Positions 26,119 through 36,064 of a stretch of 64,000 nt of DNA are shown here, piece by piece. The stretch's first letter is position 1. Each line of letters opens with the position of its first letter. Source of the stretch: Bifidobacterium primatium (GTDB taxonomy: Bacteria > Actinomycetota > Actinomycetes > Actinomycetales > Bifidobacteriaceae); NCBI RefSeq assembly GCF_002802875.1, contig NZ_PEBI01000002.1, forward strand, positions 385,353-449,352. Reading direction: 5' to 3'. The notes beneath the pieces were generated by a model. The model was given only the letters and a program-made list of their open reading frames with translations, was not told the origin of the DNA and searched no databases. A program made the translations under genes and the position numbers.

Positions 26119-27320
26119 GGGTCTATCTGTTCATCGCCGCCATCGCGGGCGGCGCCACATTCCTGCTCACGCCGCTGATCCGCCACCTGGCCATCGAGTT
26201 CGGCGCGGTCGGCGAGGTCCGTGCGCGCGACGTGCATACCGTGCCGACCCCGCGCATGGGCGGCGTTGGCATGATGCTCGGCTTCGTGGTCGCCATGTGC
26301 TTCGCCAGCAAGATGTCGCTGACGCGCGGACTGTTCCACAACACCATGCAGCCATGGGTCATCACCATCGGCGCCGTGCTCATATGCCTGCTCGGCGTAT
26401 GCGACGACCGCTGGGACCTCGACTGGATGCTCAAGCTCGCCGGACAGCTCATCATCTCCGTGTTCGTGGCATGGGGCGGACTGCAGGTGGTGTCGCTGCC
26501 GTTCGGCTCCCTGGTCGCGGCCTCGCCGAGCATGTCGATGGCCATCACCGCCATACTCATCGTGGCGTCCATCAACGCCGTGAACTTCGTCGACGGCCTC
26601 GACGGCCTCTCCTCGGGCATCGTCGCCATCGGCGGCGTCGCCTTCGCCATATATTCGTACATCATCGCGCGCAATTCGCCGAGCTACGCCTCGATGGCCA
26701 CCATGATCGACGTGGCGCTGGTCGGCATCTGCATCGGCTTCATCCTGCACAACTGGCATCCGGCCAAGCTGTTCATGGGCGATTCCGGCTCCATGCTGCT
26801 CGGCTATCTCGTCACCTGCGCCTCCATCGTGATGACCGGCCGTCTCGACCCGACCACCATCCACGCGAGCATCTACCTGCCGGTGTTCATGCCGATTCTG
26901 CTGCCGATCCTCGTGCTGTTCCTGCCGGTGCTCGACATGTGTCTCGCCATCACGCGACGTCTTGCGAAGGGCCAGTCGCCCATGCACCCCGACCGCATGC
27001 ACCTGCATCATCGCATGCTGCGGATCGGGCACACCGTGCAGGGGGCCGTGCTGATTCTGTGGGGCTGGGCCGCGCTGATCTCCTTCGGCTCCATCATGGT
27101 GCTGTTCTTCCCCGTGAAGTACGTCCTCATCGGCTTCGCCATCGCCACCGTGGTCTTGACATTCGCCACCCTCTACCCGTATTTTCGTAGGCGTATACCG
27201 GAGTTGCGCGCGGAGAACGCGGCATTGGCCGCATCGCGCGACCCGGCCAGGGAGAACATGGGCCGGCCGAAACACAGCACGGATACGGTGTCTACCGGAA
27301 AGCACGGAAGACCCCAGTGA
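26115..27320 (+). CDS. wecA: Undecaprenyl-phosphate glycosyl-1-phosphate transferase (WecA/TagO type)
   Basis: Starts cell wall glycopolymer synthesis by moving a GlcNAc-1-phosphate-type sugar to undecaprenyl phosphate at the membrane. The 401-residue protein has about 11 membrane segments. Active-site loops are TPRMGGVGM, the Asp-rich CDDRWDLDWM, NFVDGLDGLSSG and FMGDSGSMLLG, and a cytoplasmic His-rich HLHHRMLRIGH. The GTG/ATG start at 26115 overlaps tsaC. The C-terminal 50 residues are charged and likely cytoplasmic. The acceptor polymer is unknown. Confidence 0.93.
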   Translation: MRVYLFIAAIAGGATFLLTPLIRHLAIEFGAVGEVRARDVHTVPTPRMGGVGMMLGFVVAMCFASKMSLTRGLFHNTMQPWVITIGAVLICLLGVCDDRWDLDWMLKLAGQLIISVFVAWGGLQVVSLPFGSLVAASPSMSMAITAILIVASINAVNFVDGLDGLSSGIVAIGGVAFAIYSYIIARNSPSYASMATMIDVALVGICIGFILHNWHPAKLFMGDSGSMLLGYLVTCASIVMTGRLDPTTIHASIYLPVFMPILLPILVLFLPVLDMCLAITRRLAKGQSPMHPDRMHLHHRMLRIGHTVQGAVLILWGWAALISFGSIMVLFFPVKYVLIGFAIATVVLTFATLYPYFRRRIPELRAENAALAASRDPARENMGRPKHSTDTVSTGKHGRPQ

Positions 27321-27397
27321 CCACAGGTCGCGTATGACGGCACGAATCATACGCGCGGCCAGGCATGACGGACAACGGGAAGAAAAGAGCATCGAAT

Positions 27398-27949
27398 ATG
27401 AGCGACGAAACGAATCTCACCGACAAGACTGCGCATACCGAGACGACGGACGGCACTGCTTCCGGCTCCGAAGGCACGAAGGGCCGCGGACTGTTCCACA
27501 AGCCGCCGCGTGTGGGGGAGGAGACCGTCTGGCAGCTCATGTACCGCGCGATCTACCAGAGCCTGCTGTTCATCGGCGTCTTCGCCGTGGTCAGCGCCAT
27601 CGCCGGCTACATGTTCTCCGGCCTGCACGGCATCTGGTCGGCGGTCATGGCGCTGGTCGCGGTCATTCTGTTCTGCCTGTCGAACCCGGTGCTGGTGTCG
27701 GTGCTCAGCCGCCTGCATCTGCGCCCCGCCGCGTACCTGACATGGTTCCTGCTGGGCTGGATGATCAAGGTCGGCATCGTCGTGGCGGTGCTGCTGGGCA
27801 TCAAGGACGCGCAGTGGCTCGATCCCAAGCTGTGCGCCGTGTTCCTGCTGATCGGCGCGGCCATCGTGCTCGCCGCGGAGATTCATACGGCGGCCACGTC
27901 GCGCGTTCCGTATGTCGACCCGCCGAAGCGCGATCGTTTCGAGGACTGA
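27398..27949 (+). CDS. Small membrane protein, AtpI-like
   Basis: An approximately 183-residue protein: a polar Thr/Asp/Glu-rich N-terminal tail of about 30 residues, then four membrane segments. Its position after wecA is where actinobacteria usually have atpI, the small protein ahead of the F-type ATP synthase genes, and the hydrophobic pattern fits. Here guaB follows instead of atpB, so the atp operon must be elsewhere. An ATG at 27365 is also in frame but has poor ribosome binding; 27398 (MSDETNLTDK) is preferred weakly. Confidence 0.65.
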   Translation: MSDETNLTDKTAHTETTDGTASGSEGTKGRGLFHKPPRVGEETVWQLMYRAIYQSLLFIGVFAVVSAIAGYMFSGLHGIWSAVMALVAVILFCLSNPVLVSVLSRLHLRPAAYLTWFLLGWMIKVGIVVAVLLGIKDAQWLDPKLCAVFLLIGAAIVLAAEIHTAATSRVPYVDPPKRDRFED

Positions 27950-27956
27950 GATGTCG

Positions 27957-27979
27957 ATTTCGTGTCCGAGACACGAAAT
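27957..27979 (+). terminator. Hairpin between the AtpI-like gene and guaB
   Basis: ATTTCGTGTC-CGA-GACACGAAAT is a perfect 10-bp stem with a 3-nt loop, five bases after the upstream stop codon. There is no T-run. Confidence 0.6.
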
Positions 27980-28001
27980 GGTAATGAGGTCTACGCACGC
28001 C

Positions 28002-29560
<1,559 letters not shown>

Positions 29561-29584
29561 TCATCCGTCTGATATCGGCATGAC

Positions 29585-29618
29585 AAGGGGCCTCTCCCAT
29601 GAACGGGAGAGGCCCCTT
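29585..29618 (+). terminator. Terminator of guaB
   Basis: AAGGGGCCTCTCCC pairs perfectly with GGGAGAGGCCCCTT (14 bp) around ATGAAC, starting 24 bp after the stop codon. Confidence 0.88.
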
Positions 29619-29652
29619 CGCGTATCTCGGAACCAGGGAAGCCGGGACTTTA

Positions 29653-29702
29653 ACGGTGCCTTATGGTCGTTCTTCGCCGTGAAAACGACCATAAGGCACC
29701 GT
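29653..29702. repeat. 19-bp perfect inverted repeat
   Basis: ACGGTGCCTTATGGTCGTT (29653-29671) pairs with 29684-29702 around a 12-nt loop that can pair further (TTC/GAA). It lies between convergent guaB and the arylsulfotransferase gene, after the guaB terminator. It is not needed for guaB and may stop transcription from the right, or belong to a family of large convergent-gene hairpins with 3834-3912. Confidence 0.7.
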
Positions 29703-29778
29703 GAATTCCGGATATCGGGATCATCCGCCCCTGTTTCTGCGCCGGTCTGCGTTTTTTACGGGCTGCTTCGCCGTGCCG

Positions 29779-31551
29779 CTACGCGAACCAGAATCCCTTG
29801 AAATCGTACTTGAACACGCGATAGATGAACGCGCTGTTGATCTTCATCGTGTAGTCGCGCAGCAGCGTGCCATCCGAGTTGTATACGCCCCACGTGCCCT
29901 TGATGCCCGACTCGGTGATGATTGTGCCGTCCAAATACTCCTCGGCGCTGCTGATGTAGCCCGAATACGGCACCGCGAAGCGCTTGACCAGCTTGTACGT
30001 GCCCGCCTTCTCGTCGACGAGATACTTCTGGAAGTACGATTTGTTGCTCGTGTCCCGCGACGCCAGCTCCGTCACCATGCCGGGGATCTGCGACCAGTCG
30101 TAGTCGGTCGTCGAGCTCACGCCGCCGTTGTTGTTGAACATGTAGATGTAGTACTGGCCTTCGGGCAGTGAATCGTCCTTCACATACGTCACCGTGTGCT
30201 GGCCTCCCGAACTGGGGAAATCACCGATCTTGGTGAGGTTGTACTTCGCGTAGTCGGTGCTCTGCCAGAACGTCTTCTCGCCGATGATGTACTTGAGCGT
30301 CGGCTTGGAACTCACGTCGTCGATCTTGATGACCGACGACGTCTCGCGCGAGCTGACGATGATGCTGTTGTCGTCGCTCACGTACTGGATGGTGTTGAGA
30401 TGGATCCAGTCCCATGCGTCGGAGCCGGAATCCGTCGACGTGGCCTTGGCGTCGGCGTCGTGCTTGGTGCCGGCCTTGTACGATGCCATGAGCGTGCCCA
30501 TGTCCACGGCCAGCGTGGTCTTGCCGGATGCGAGGTTCACGCGCACGACCTTGTCCTGTACGGAATTGCCCTTCATATCGGTGGCGAGTACGAGCAGGTT
30601 GCCGCTGTCGTCGAACACGTAGTCGTGGTGGAGTATGTACCGGCTGCCGAGATTGTAGAACTTCTCGATGCGGCCGAGTTTGTTCATCGCCACGATGTCG
30701 TGCGTGGACGCGCTGTAGTACATGAGCCCGTCCTTGAAGACGAGCCGCTGCGCACGATAATAGAGGATGGGGATCTCGCCGCGCAGCACGCCATAGTCGT
30801 CGTACAGGTAGATGAGGTCCTGCTCGTTGCTGTCGTTGCCGAGCACCGCGTACAGGCCGTTGCCCATCGTGCCGGCGTATTCGGTCTGCGTTCCCGTTTC
30901 GGTGACGGAATGGTCGAGCTGGATCTGTTCGCCTCCGATGGTGGCCGGAGCCTTGCGATGAATGGTCCTGGTGGTGGTGCTGCCGTCTCGCTTGGTCAAT
31001 GTGATGGTGACGTCGTTGTCCTTGCCGGGGATGAGGCCGAGCACCTGGAACTCATGCACGGTGGAGTAGCTGTCGCCGCCCGACGGCGTGGCCGAGAAGT
31101 CGGGGTAGTCGGTCTTCGGGGCGCTCACCGTATAGGAGACCTTGACGATGTCGTCGGTCTTGAAATACACGTACAGCGACGTGGTGTTGGTGCCGTACGG
31201 ATTGTTCTCCACCAGCATGTGGTCGGCCGTCCATGTGCCGGACGTTTTCTTCTCGTCGATCTTGGTCTGTGCCGCAGTCTGGTATTCCTCGGTGTATATC
31301 TTCTCGATGTCGGCGCTGGCGCTGGTCTTCGCGGCCGCCCGCTGCGAGGAGAACGCGACGATACTCACCGTCGCGGTCATGGCGACGGCGACGACGGCAC
31401 TGCACACGGTCTGCATGGTACGGCGGGTGCGGCCGCAGGTACGGCTGATGGTCGGCGTCGATTGCGGTTTCTGGGATTGGGATTGGGACTGCCGGAATTG
31501 CCGGGACTGCCGGGGCAGAAGCGATCTGATGGCTTGCGCGATGGACTGCAT
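29779..31551 (-). CDS. Arylsulfotransferase-like (ASST) exported protein
   Basis: A 590-residue protein of the PAPS-independent arylsulfate sulfotransferase family, which moves sulfate between phenols using an active-site histidine in a beta-propeller. A basic Gln/Ser/Arg-rich N-terminus is followed by one hydrophobic segment at about residues 46-68, so it is anchored in or secreted across the membrane. Propeller-like repeats run through the rest; family-like segments include SRYILHHDYVFDDSGN, WDWIHLNTIQYV and GGQHTVTYV. No disulfide-forming DsbA/DsbB-like partner gene is adjacent. It is flanked by hairpin-rich DNA. Family assignment is good; a sulfotransfer role in this organism is unproven. 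Confidence 0.78.
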   Translation of the reverse strand: MQSIAQAIRSLLPRQSRQFRQSQSQSQKPQSTPTISRTCGRTRRTMQTVCSAVVAVAMTATVSIVAFSSQRAAAKTSASADIEKIYTEEYQTAAQTKIDEKKTSGTWTADHMLVENNPYGTNTTSLYVYFKTDDIVKVSYTVSAPKTDYPDFSATPSGGDSYSTVHEFQVLGLIPGKDNDVTITLTKRDGSTTTRTIHRKAPATIGGEQIQLDHSVTETGTQTEYAGTMGNGLYAVLGNDSNEQDLIYLYDDYGVLRGEIPILYYRAQRLVFKDGLMYYSASTHDIVAMNKLGRIEKFYNLGSRYILHHDYVFDDSGNLLVLATDMKGNSVQDKVVRVNLASGKTTLAVDMGTLMASYKAGTKHDADAKATSTDSGSDAWDWIHLNTIQYVSDDNSIIVSSRETSSVIKIDDVSSKPTLKYIIGEKTFWQSTDYAKYNLTKIGDFPSSGGQHTVTYVKDDSLPEGQYYIYMFNNNGGVSSTTDYDWSQIPGMVTELASRDTSNKSYFQKYLVDEKAGTYKLVKRFAVPYSGYISSAEEYLDGTIITESGIKGTWGVYNSDGTLLRDYTMKINSAFIYRVFKYDFKGFWFA

Positions 31552-31850
31552 GATGGGCCTTTCGACGAAACGATTACGCGCATGCCAAGTCGGGTAATCG
31601 TGCCGGATGATGGCCTACGAACGGTCGTGTCGGACGACGGCCTCCGGACGACCATGCCGAACGGATCCTGCCGGACGGTCGCATGCGTGGAACGTCTTCA
31701 ATCTACGGACGTCATCTCCGCCGAATCTGGAGCGAACCTGAAAGCCGCGTGCAAACTCCCGCAATCATCCCTGAGGATGATATTCGCTAGAAAATGCCGC
31801 CGTGGTTCATCGGGAGCGTCGTCGTGATTTGTCGTGTTGCGTCGGCCGTC

Positions 31851-32189
31851 ATGGATTACGCCGCATTTTGCCCGTATCGCGCCGCCGTCCATCAAAAACG
31901 GGTCGATTCCCATGGACCGCGTCGCATTTCGCGTAAATTGCGGCGCGGTCCTGACATTCAGAATTATCGATTGCTCAAAACCGCATGATTCCAACAATCC
32001 CAAAATCACGAATACCAAATTCTGATGGATTGCGTTGCAAAACCACCGATTTGCAACGCAATCCATCGAGAACGCCGGTATTTTCATGGACTGCGACGCA
32101 AATCGCTGATTTCACAACGCGGTCCATCGGAATCGCCGTGATTCTCGTGGATTATGGCGAGAAATCCGCTCCAATGCGGTGTCGTCCAT
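31851..32189. repeat. Tandem array of five hairpin units (61-62 bp period)
   Basis: Units start at 31851, 31912, 32024, 32086 and 32147. Each begins like ATGGAyyrCG and ends like CGnnGTCCAT, so each folds into a hairpin of about 42 nt. Unit 3 is a perfect 18-bp stem (32024-32041 with 32050-32067, loop ACCACCGA). Linkers of about 19 bp are alike. A 72-bp non-repeat stretch separates units 2 and 3. Apparent reading frames across the array differ from unit to unit, so it is not coding. A lone sixth copy lies at 51194-51235. The rest of the gap 31552-32418 holds no gene. Confidence 0.8.
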
Positions 32190-32302
32190 TATGGGCATCG
32201 CCGCTGTCTGCCGCAGTGATTGATATTGAACGACTCACAGGATTTTGGGTGGCTTGGGATGGAGTATCCGAAGAGTGCGTGTGGCGGCGTCGGCGGAATG
32301 TG

Positions 32303-32337
32303 AAAAAGGCCCTGCTGCCTTTTGGGCTGCAGGGCCT
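32303..32337 (-). terminator. Rho-independent terminator on the minus strand
   Basis: On the minus strand AGGCCCTGC pairs with GCAGGGCCT, with an inner GCC/GGC, and is followed by TTTTTCAC. It lies downstream of the MFS transporter gene. Confidence 0.88.
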
Positions 32338-32379
32338 CGGGGGAGGGATGGACGGAAACGGTAAGTCTGTTGGTTGGGA

Positions 32380-32408
32380 TTGGTGCCCCGACTTTGCCGG
32401 GGCACCAA
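32380..32408 (-). terminator. Hairpin just after the MFS transporter stop codon
   Basis: TTGGTGCCCCG (32380-32390) pairs perfectly with CGGGGCACCAA (32398-32408), 10 bp beyond the end of the transporter gene. It forms a double terminator with 32303-32337. Confidence 0.75.
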
Positions 32409-32418
32409 CAGGTGGGTG

Positions 32419-33687
32419 TTACTTGACTCGCTTGATGCCGAGGACGGCGATCGCGGCGATCGCGGCCATGGCGATGGCGGTCGGGAACACGAAGTTGTAG
32501 GAGCCGGTGGCGGCGACGATGCTGGAGGTGATCGCCACACCGATGGCCTGGCCGGCGCAGGTGGCGATGTTCATGAAGCCGAGATCCTTGCCGGCGGTCT
32601 CCTTGTTCGGCAGCACGTCGACGTTCAGAGCCTGATCGACGGAGAGGTACATGCCGTAACCGAAGGAGGCGATGCCGCCGAAGAGGAACATGCCCATCTG
32701 GGTCGGGAAGATCCACGGCATGGCCAGACCGATGGCGAACACGGCGCAGGCGACGGCGATCGGGGCCTTGCGGCGGTGGAGGGCATCGGCGATCGGGCCG
32801 GAGATCAGGGAGGCGACCATCGAGGCGACCATGGTGAGCACGGAGATCACGGACATGGAGACGGCGGCCTGCTTGGTGCTCTCACCGATGTGGTCGGTCA
32901 GGATGTACAGCTGGTAGCTGAAGATCATCTGGTAGGCGACGATGAGGCAGGTACGGCAGATGAACGCGCGGTAGAAGTCGCCGCAATCCTTCAGCGGCGG
33001 GGTGAGGGACTCGACGATGACCTTCCACATCGGCTTGGAGGTGTCCTTCACCATGTCCTTGGAGGACGGCTCCTTCGGGGTGATGACCACGGCGAGCACA
33101 CCGGCGGCGAGAGCGCACAGACCAGTGCAGATGAAGCCGACCTCGACGTTCTCGATGAAGCGGGAGCCGATGAGGGTACCGATGCCCTGGCCGATCACGC
33201 CGCCGCCACCGATGGCAGCGGAGACGGTAGCACGGTTGGATTCCTCGACACGGTCGGAGATCAACGCGTAGATAGGTGCCTGCACCATGTTCAGGCCGAT
33301 AAGGGCGATGACGTAGAAGATGCCGATGAGCACGGCGGTGGACGGACGGCTCAGCGACCAGAAGCAGATGCCGTAGATGAACGCGCCGGTGAAGATCCAC
33401 GGGGTACGCTTGCCCCAACGGCTGGCGGTACGGTCGGAGAGCGCGCCGATGAACAGCGCGATGAAGATCGAGGCGATCGAACCGGCCGAGTTGATGGCGC
33501 CGAGCGCGGCGGTCGATTCCGTGGCGCCCATGCCGAGGTCCGCGCGCAGACGCTGCGGGACCAGCACCGACATGGTGCCGAAGAACGCGACGCCGGACAG
33601 CACGGCGAAGGCCATGAAGCCGCCTACATAACGCCACTTCTCCGACTTGGTGTTTGCGGGAGTCGGATTCACTGTTGCAGTGGTCAT
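32419..33687 (-). CDS. MFS transporter, probably for an alpha-glucoside
   Basis: A 422-residue carrier with 12 membrane segments. Loop motifs GALSDRTASRWGKRTPWI and GPIADALHRRKAPI are the usual MFS signatures between helices 2-3 and 8-9. The start at 33687 has AAAGGAAA upstream. It lies downstream of an alpha-glucosidase gene on the same strand, across a 249-bp gap with hairpins. The pair suggests import of a disaccharide that the cytoplasmic alpha-glucosidase then splits; sucrose, maltose or isomaltose-type sugars all fit. The exact substrate is not readable. Confidence 0.82.
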   Translation of the reverse strand: MTTATVNPTPANTKSEKWRYVGGFMAFAVLSGVAFFGTMSVLVPQRLRADLGMGATESTAALGAINSAGSIASIFIALFIGALSDRTASRWGKRTPWIFTGAFIYGICFWSLSRPSTAVLIGIFYVIALIGLNMVQAPIYALISDRVEESNRATVSAAIGGGGVIGQGIGTLIGSRFIENVEVGFICTGLCALAAGVLAVVITPKEPSSKDMVKDTSKPMWKVIVESLTPPLKDCGDFYRAFICRTCLIVAYQMIFSYQLYILTDHIGESTKQAAVSMSVISVLTMVASMVASLISGPIADALHRRKAPIAVACAVFAIGLAMPWIFPTQMGMFLFGGIASFGYGMYLSVDQALNVDVLPNKETAGKDLGFMNIATCAGQAIGVAITSSIVAATGSYNFVFPTAIAMAAIAAIAVLGIKRVK

Positions 33688-33743
33688 TTTCCTTTTCTCC
33701 TCTTCCTTGAGTTGCTGATTATTCGTGTGAAGTCTTTCGCTTG

Positions 33744-33780
33744 CGAGAAATCCCTCTGCCGGATGGCTTCGGATTTCTCG
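33744..33780. terminator. Hairpin between alpha-glucosidase and transporter genes
   Basis: CGAGAAATCC (33744-33753) pairs with GGATTTCTCG (33771-33780). Further right, GACCGTTCC (33889-33897) pairs with GGAACGGTC (33921-33929) just past the alpha-glucosidase stop. The two hairpins suggest partial termination between the genes. Confidence 0.5.
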
Positions 33781-33936
33781 AGGGGAGGGACCGGCATGTA
33801 TGTTGCCCGACCGTAAGCTAGCGGCCGGCTTGCCCGGACGCGAGGCCGAACGGCCTTGAGTGTGTCGAGCGACATATGTGCCGGTCCCGACCGTTCCCGA
33901 CAGAGAGATTGGCCCTATCCGGAACGGTCAGAGAGT

Positions 33937-35694
33937 TTAGAGCTGAATCCACGCGGAGGTGTCCTGGGGGAGCTTGCCGTCCTCGGTCAGCGGGCCGGAG
34001 GTGAGCAGCAACTCGCCGGCGGGCAGGTCGACCGGATCCGCGCCGAAGTTGGTGATCGAGGCCCAGCCGTTGGCTCGCTTGTAGGCGATGGTGCCTCCGG
34101 TGAAGCCGTTGGCACCATCGGGCTTGCCGCTGGAGCGGTCCTCGGGCAGCCATTCGATGCTCAGGTCGGTGGTCTGCAGCTTGTGGCGCAGCTCCAGGAC
34201 CTTGCGGTAGAGGTTGAGCATGGAGTCCGGGTCGGCGTCCTCCACGTCGGCGGCGAAGTCCTTGTACCATGCCGGCTGCGGCAGATGCGGTTCCTCGGCG
34301 GCGTCGGCGGGGGAGAACCCGAAGGAGCCTCCGGTGCCGAACTCGTCGTCGGGGTGCTCAAGCTTCGGGGCGTCGGCCGCGGTCCACGGCAGCGGCACGC
34401 GGCAGCCGTCGCGGCCCTTGGTGCTGGCGGCCTGCGAGGTGCGGTGGCCGGACGGGTCCTCGACGCGGTCCCACGGGATGTCGGCGACCTCGAAGAGGCT
34501 GAGCTCCTCGCCCTGGTACACGTAGGCGGAACCGGGCAGGGCCATCTCCATGAGGATGGCGGCGCGTGCGCGCTTGGTGCCGAGCTCCTTGTCGAGCGGA
34601 TAGGTGGTGCCGTCGCGCAGCACCCAGTCCTTGGCGAGCTGGTGGTATTCGCTGGTCGGCACCTGCGGCAGACCATAGCGGGTGGTGTGGCGCACCACGT
34701 CGTGGTTGCTCATCACCCAGGTGGCGGAGGAGCCGGAGCGGTCGGCGCTTTCGATGCCCTCCTCGATGGCCTGGTGCATGGCGTCGCGAATCCAGTCCTT
34801 CTTGGCGAACTCGAAGTTGAAGATCTGGCCGAGGTCGTCGGGGCTGGCGTACAGGTACTGGCGGTTGGGCTGCACCCAGGCCTCGGCAACGGCGAAGGCC
34901 GGCGGGTCGTACTCGTTGAAGACCTTGCGCCACTCGTGGTAGATCTCGTGCACTTCGTCGCGGTCGATCACCGGGTGGGAGCCGTCGTCGGGCTGGTCGG
35001 AGGTGCACCACACGACGTAGTTGTCGAGGTCGTCGCGGTCGAGGTCCTTGGCGAGGCCATGGGCCACGTCCACGCGGAAGCCGTCGGCACCGTGGTCGAG
35101 CCAGAAGCGCAGGGTGGTGAGGAAGTCCTCGCGCACCTCGGGGTTGTTCCAGTTCCAGTCGGGCTGTTCCTTGGTGAACATGTGCAGGTACCACTGGCCG
35201 TCGGGGACGCGCGTCCAGGCCGGGCCGCCGAAGTGGTTCTCCCAGTTGCTCGGCGGGATGTCGCCGTTGGGGCCCTTGCCGTCGCGGAAGATGTAGCGGT
35301 CGCGCTCGGGGGAGCCGGGGGCCGCCTTCAGGGCCTCCTGGAACCAGGGGTGCAGGTTGGAGGAGTGGTTCGGGACGATGTCGACGACCACCTTGATGTT
35401 GCGCTCATGGGCGGCCTTGGCGAGCTCGTCGAAGTCGTCCATGGTGCCGAGCTTGGGGTCGACGTTGCGGTAGTCATCGACGTCGTAGCCGCCGTCGGCG
35501 AGCTGGGAGGGATAGAAGGGGCTGAGCCAGATGGCATCGACGCCGAGCTTGGCGAGGTAGTCGATCTTCTCGGTCACGCCGGCGATCTGTCCGAGGCCGG
35601 ATCCCTTCGAATCCTTGAACGAGCGGGGATAGACCTGATAGACGACGGCCTGCTTCCACCACAGAGCCGGGTCGCTGCTTGCGTTCTGTGCCAT
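33937..35694 (-). CDS. aglA: GH13 alpha-glucosidase (oligo-1,6-glucosidase-like)
   Basis: Cytoplasmic glycoside hydrolase of 585 residues that releases glucose from the non-reducing ends of alpha-glucosides. The GH13 triad is complete: nucleophile D209 in GFRVDVAHG, acid/base E271 in AVAEAWV, and D332 in VMSNHDVVRH. The first conserved region is VVVDIVPNHSS. No signal peptide is present. RBS AAGGAGGAG. It is divergent from a LacI regulator gene with several operator-like boxes between them, so sugar induction is likely. Specificity for alpha-1,4 versus alpha-1,6 bonds, or transglucosylation, cannot be told with confidence. Confidence 0.92.
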   Translation of the reverse strand: MAQNASSDPALWWKQAVVYQVYPRSFKDSKGSGLGQIAGVTEKIDYLAKLGVDAIWLSPFYPSQLADGGYDVDDYRNVDPKLGTMDDFDELAKAAHERNIKVVVDIVPNHSSNLHPWFQEALKAAPGSPERDRYIFRDGKGPNGDIPPSNWENHFGGPAWTRVPDGQWYLHMFTKEQPDWNWNNPEVREDFLTTLRFWLDHGADGFRVDVAHGLAKDLDRDDLDNYVVWCTSDQPDDGSHPVIDRDEVHEIYHEWRKVFNEYDPPAFAVAEAWVQPNRQYLYASPDDLGQIFNFEFAKKDWIRDAMHQAIEEGIESADRSGSSATWVMSNHDVVRHTTRYGLPQVPTSEYHQLAKDWVLRDGTTYPLDKELGTKRARAAILMEMALPGSAYVYQGEELSLFEVADIPWDRVEDPSGHRTSQAASTKGRDGCRVPLPWTAADAPKLEHPDDEFGTGGSFGFSPADAAEEPHLPQPAWYKDFAADVEDADPDSMLNLYRKVLELRHKLQTTDLSIEWLPEDRSSGKPDGANGFTGGTIAYKRANGWASITNFGADPVDLPAGELLLTSGPLTEDGKLPQDTSAWIQL

Positions 35695-35716
35695 AACTCC
35701 TCCTTGAATCGGTTTT

Positions 35717-36017
35717 GAACGTTCTAGTCAAAACGTTTGTATCAGCGTGTTCAGTTTTCTATAAAAGCGTTTGCATTAACGGAAACGATAATCAAAGGTT
35801 CGAAAATGTTAAGTTTTGCCTACGTTTTCGTTGTCTCCTTTGACTGTTGAATCTTAGGCGATTGTTTGGGTGCCGTTTCCGGTTGATGTTGCGTTGGTAT
35901 TGATAATAGCGTTTGCATAAAATTTATCAAAACGTTATCGGCGTGTCGTAATAATGTGAGCGCTAAAACGTTGGTATTGCAACGATGGTCAAATATGCAA
36001 ACGTTTTTATGTATAAT
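35717..36017. promoter_or_regulatory. Divergent promoter region with several LacI-type operators
   Basis: In the 370-bp gap without a gene, boxes with the AACGTT or GCGTTTGCA core occur at 35717-35724 (GAACGTTC), 35729-35741 (CAAAACGTTTGTA), 35763-35777 (AAAAGCGTTTGCATT), about 35907-35920 (TAGCGTTTGCATAA), 35926-35940 (ATCAAAACGTTATCG) and 35992-36010 (around TGCAAACGTTTTTA). The last one overlaps the spacer of a promoter for lacI with TATAAT at 36012-36017. This fits repression of both alpha-glucosidase and the regulator gene. Confidence 0.7.
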
Positions 36018-36064
36018 GACCAGTACCTGAGTAAGCAGCCATACGTCGGCAAAGGAGGCGAATG

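Noticed and set aside
31698..32087. 129-codon minus-strand reading frame between the arylsulfotransferase and MFS genes
   Set aside because: It runs through the hairpin array; repeated peptide pieces reflect the DNA repeats and there is no ribosome binding site.
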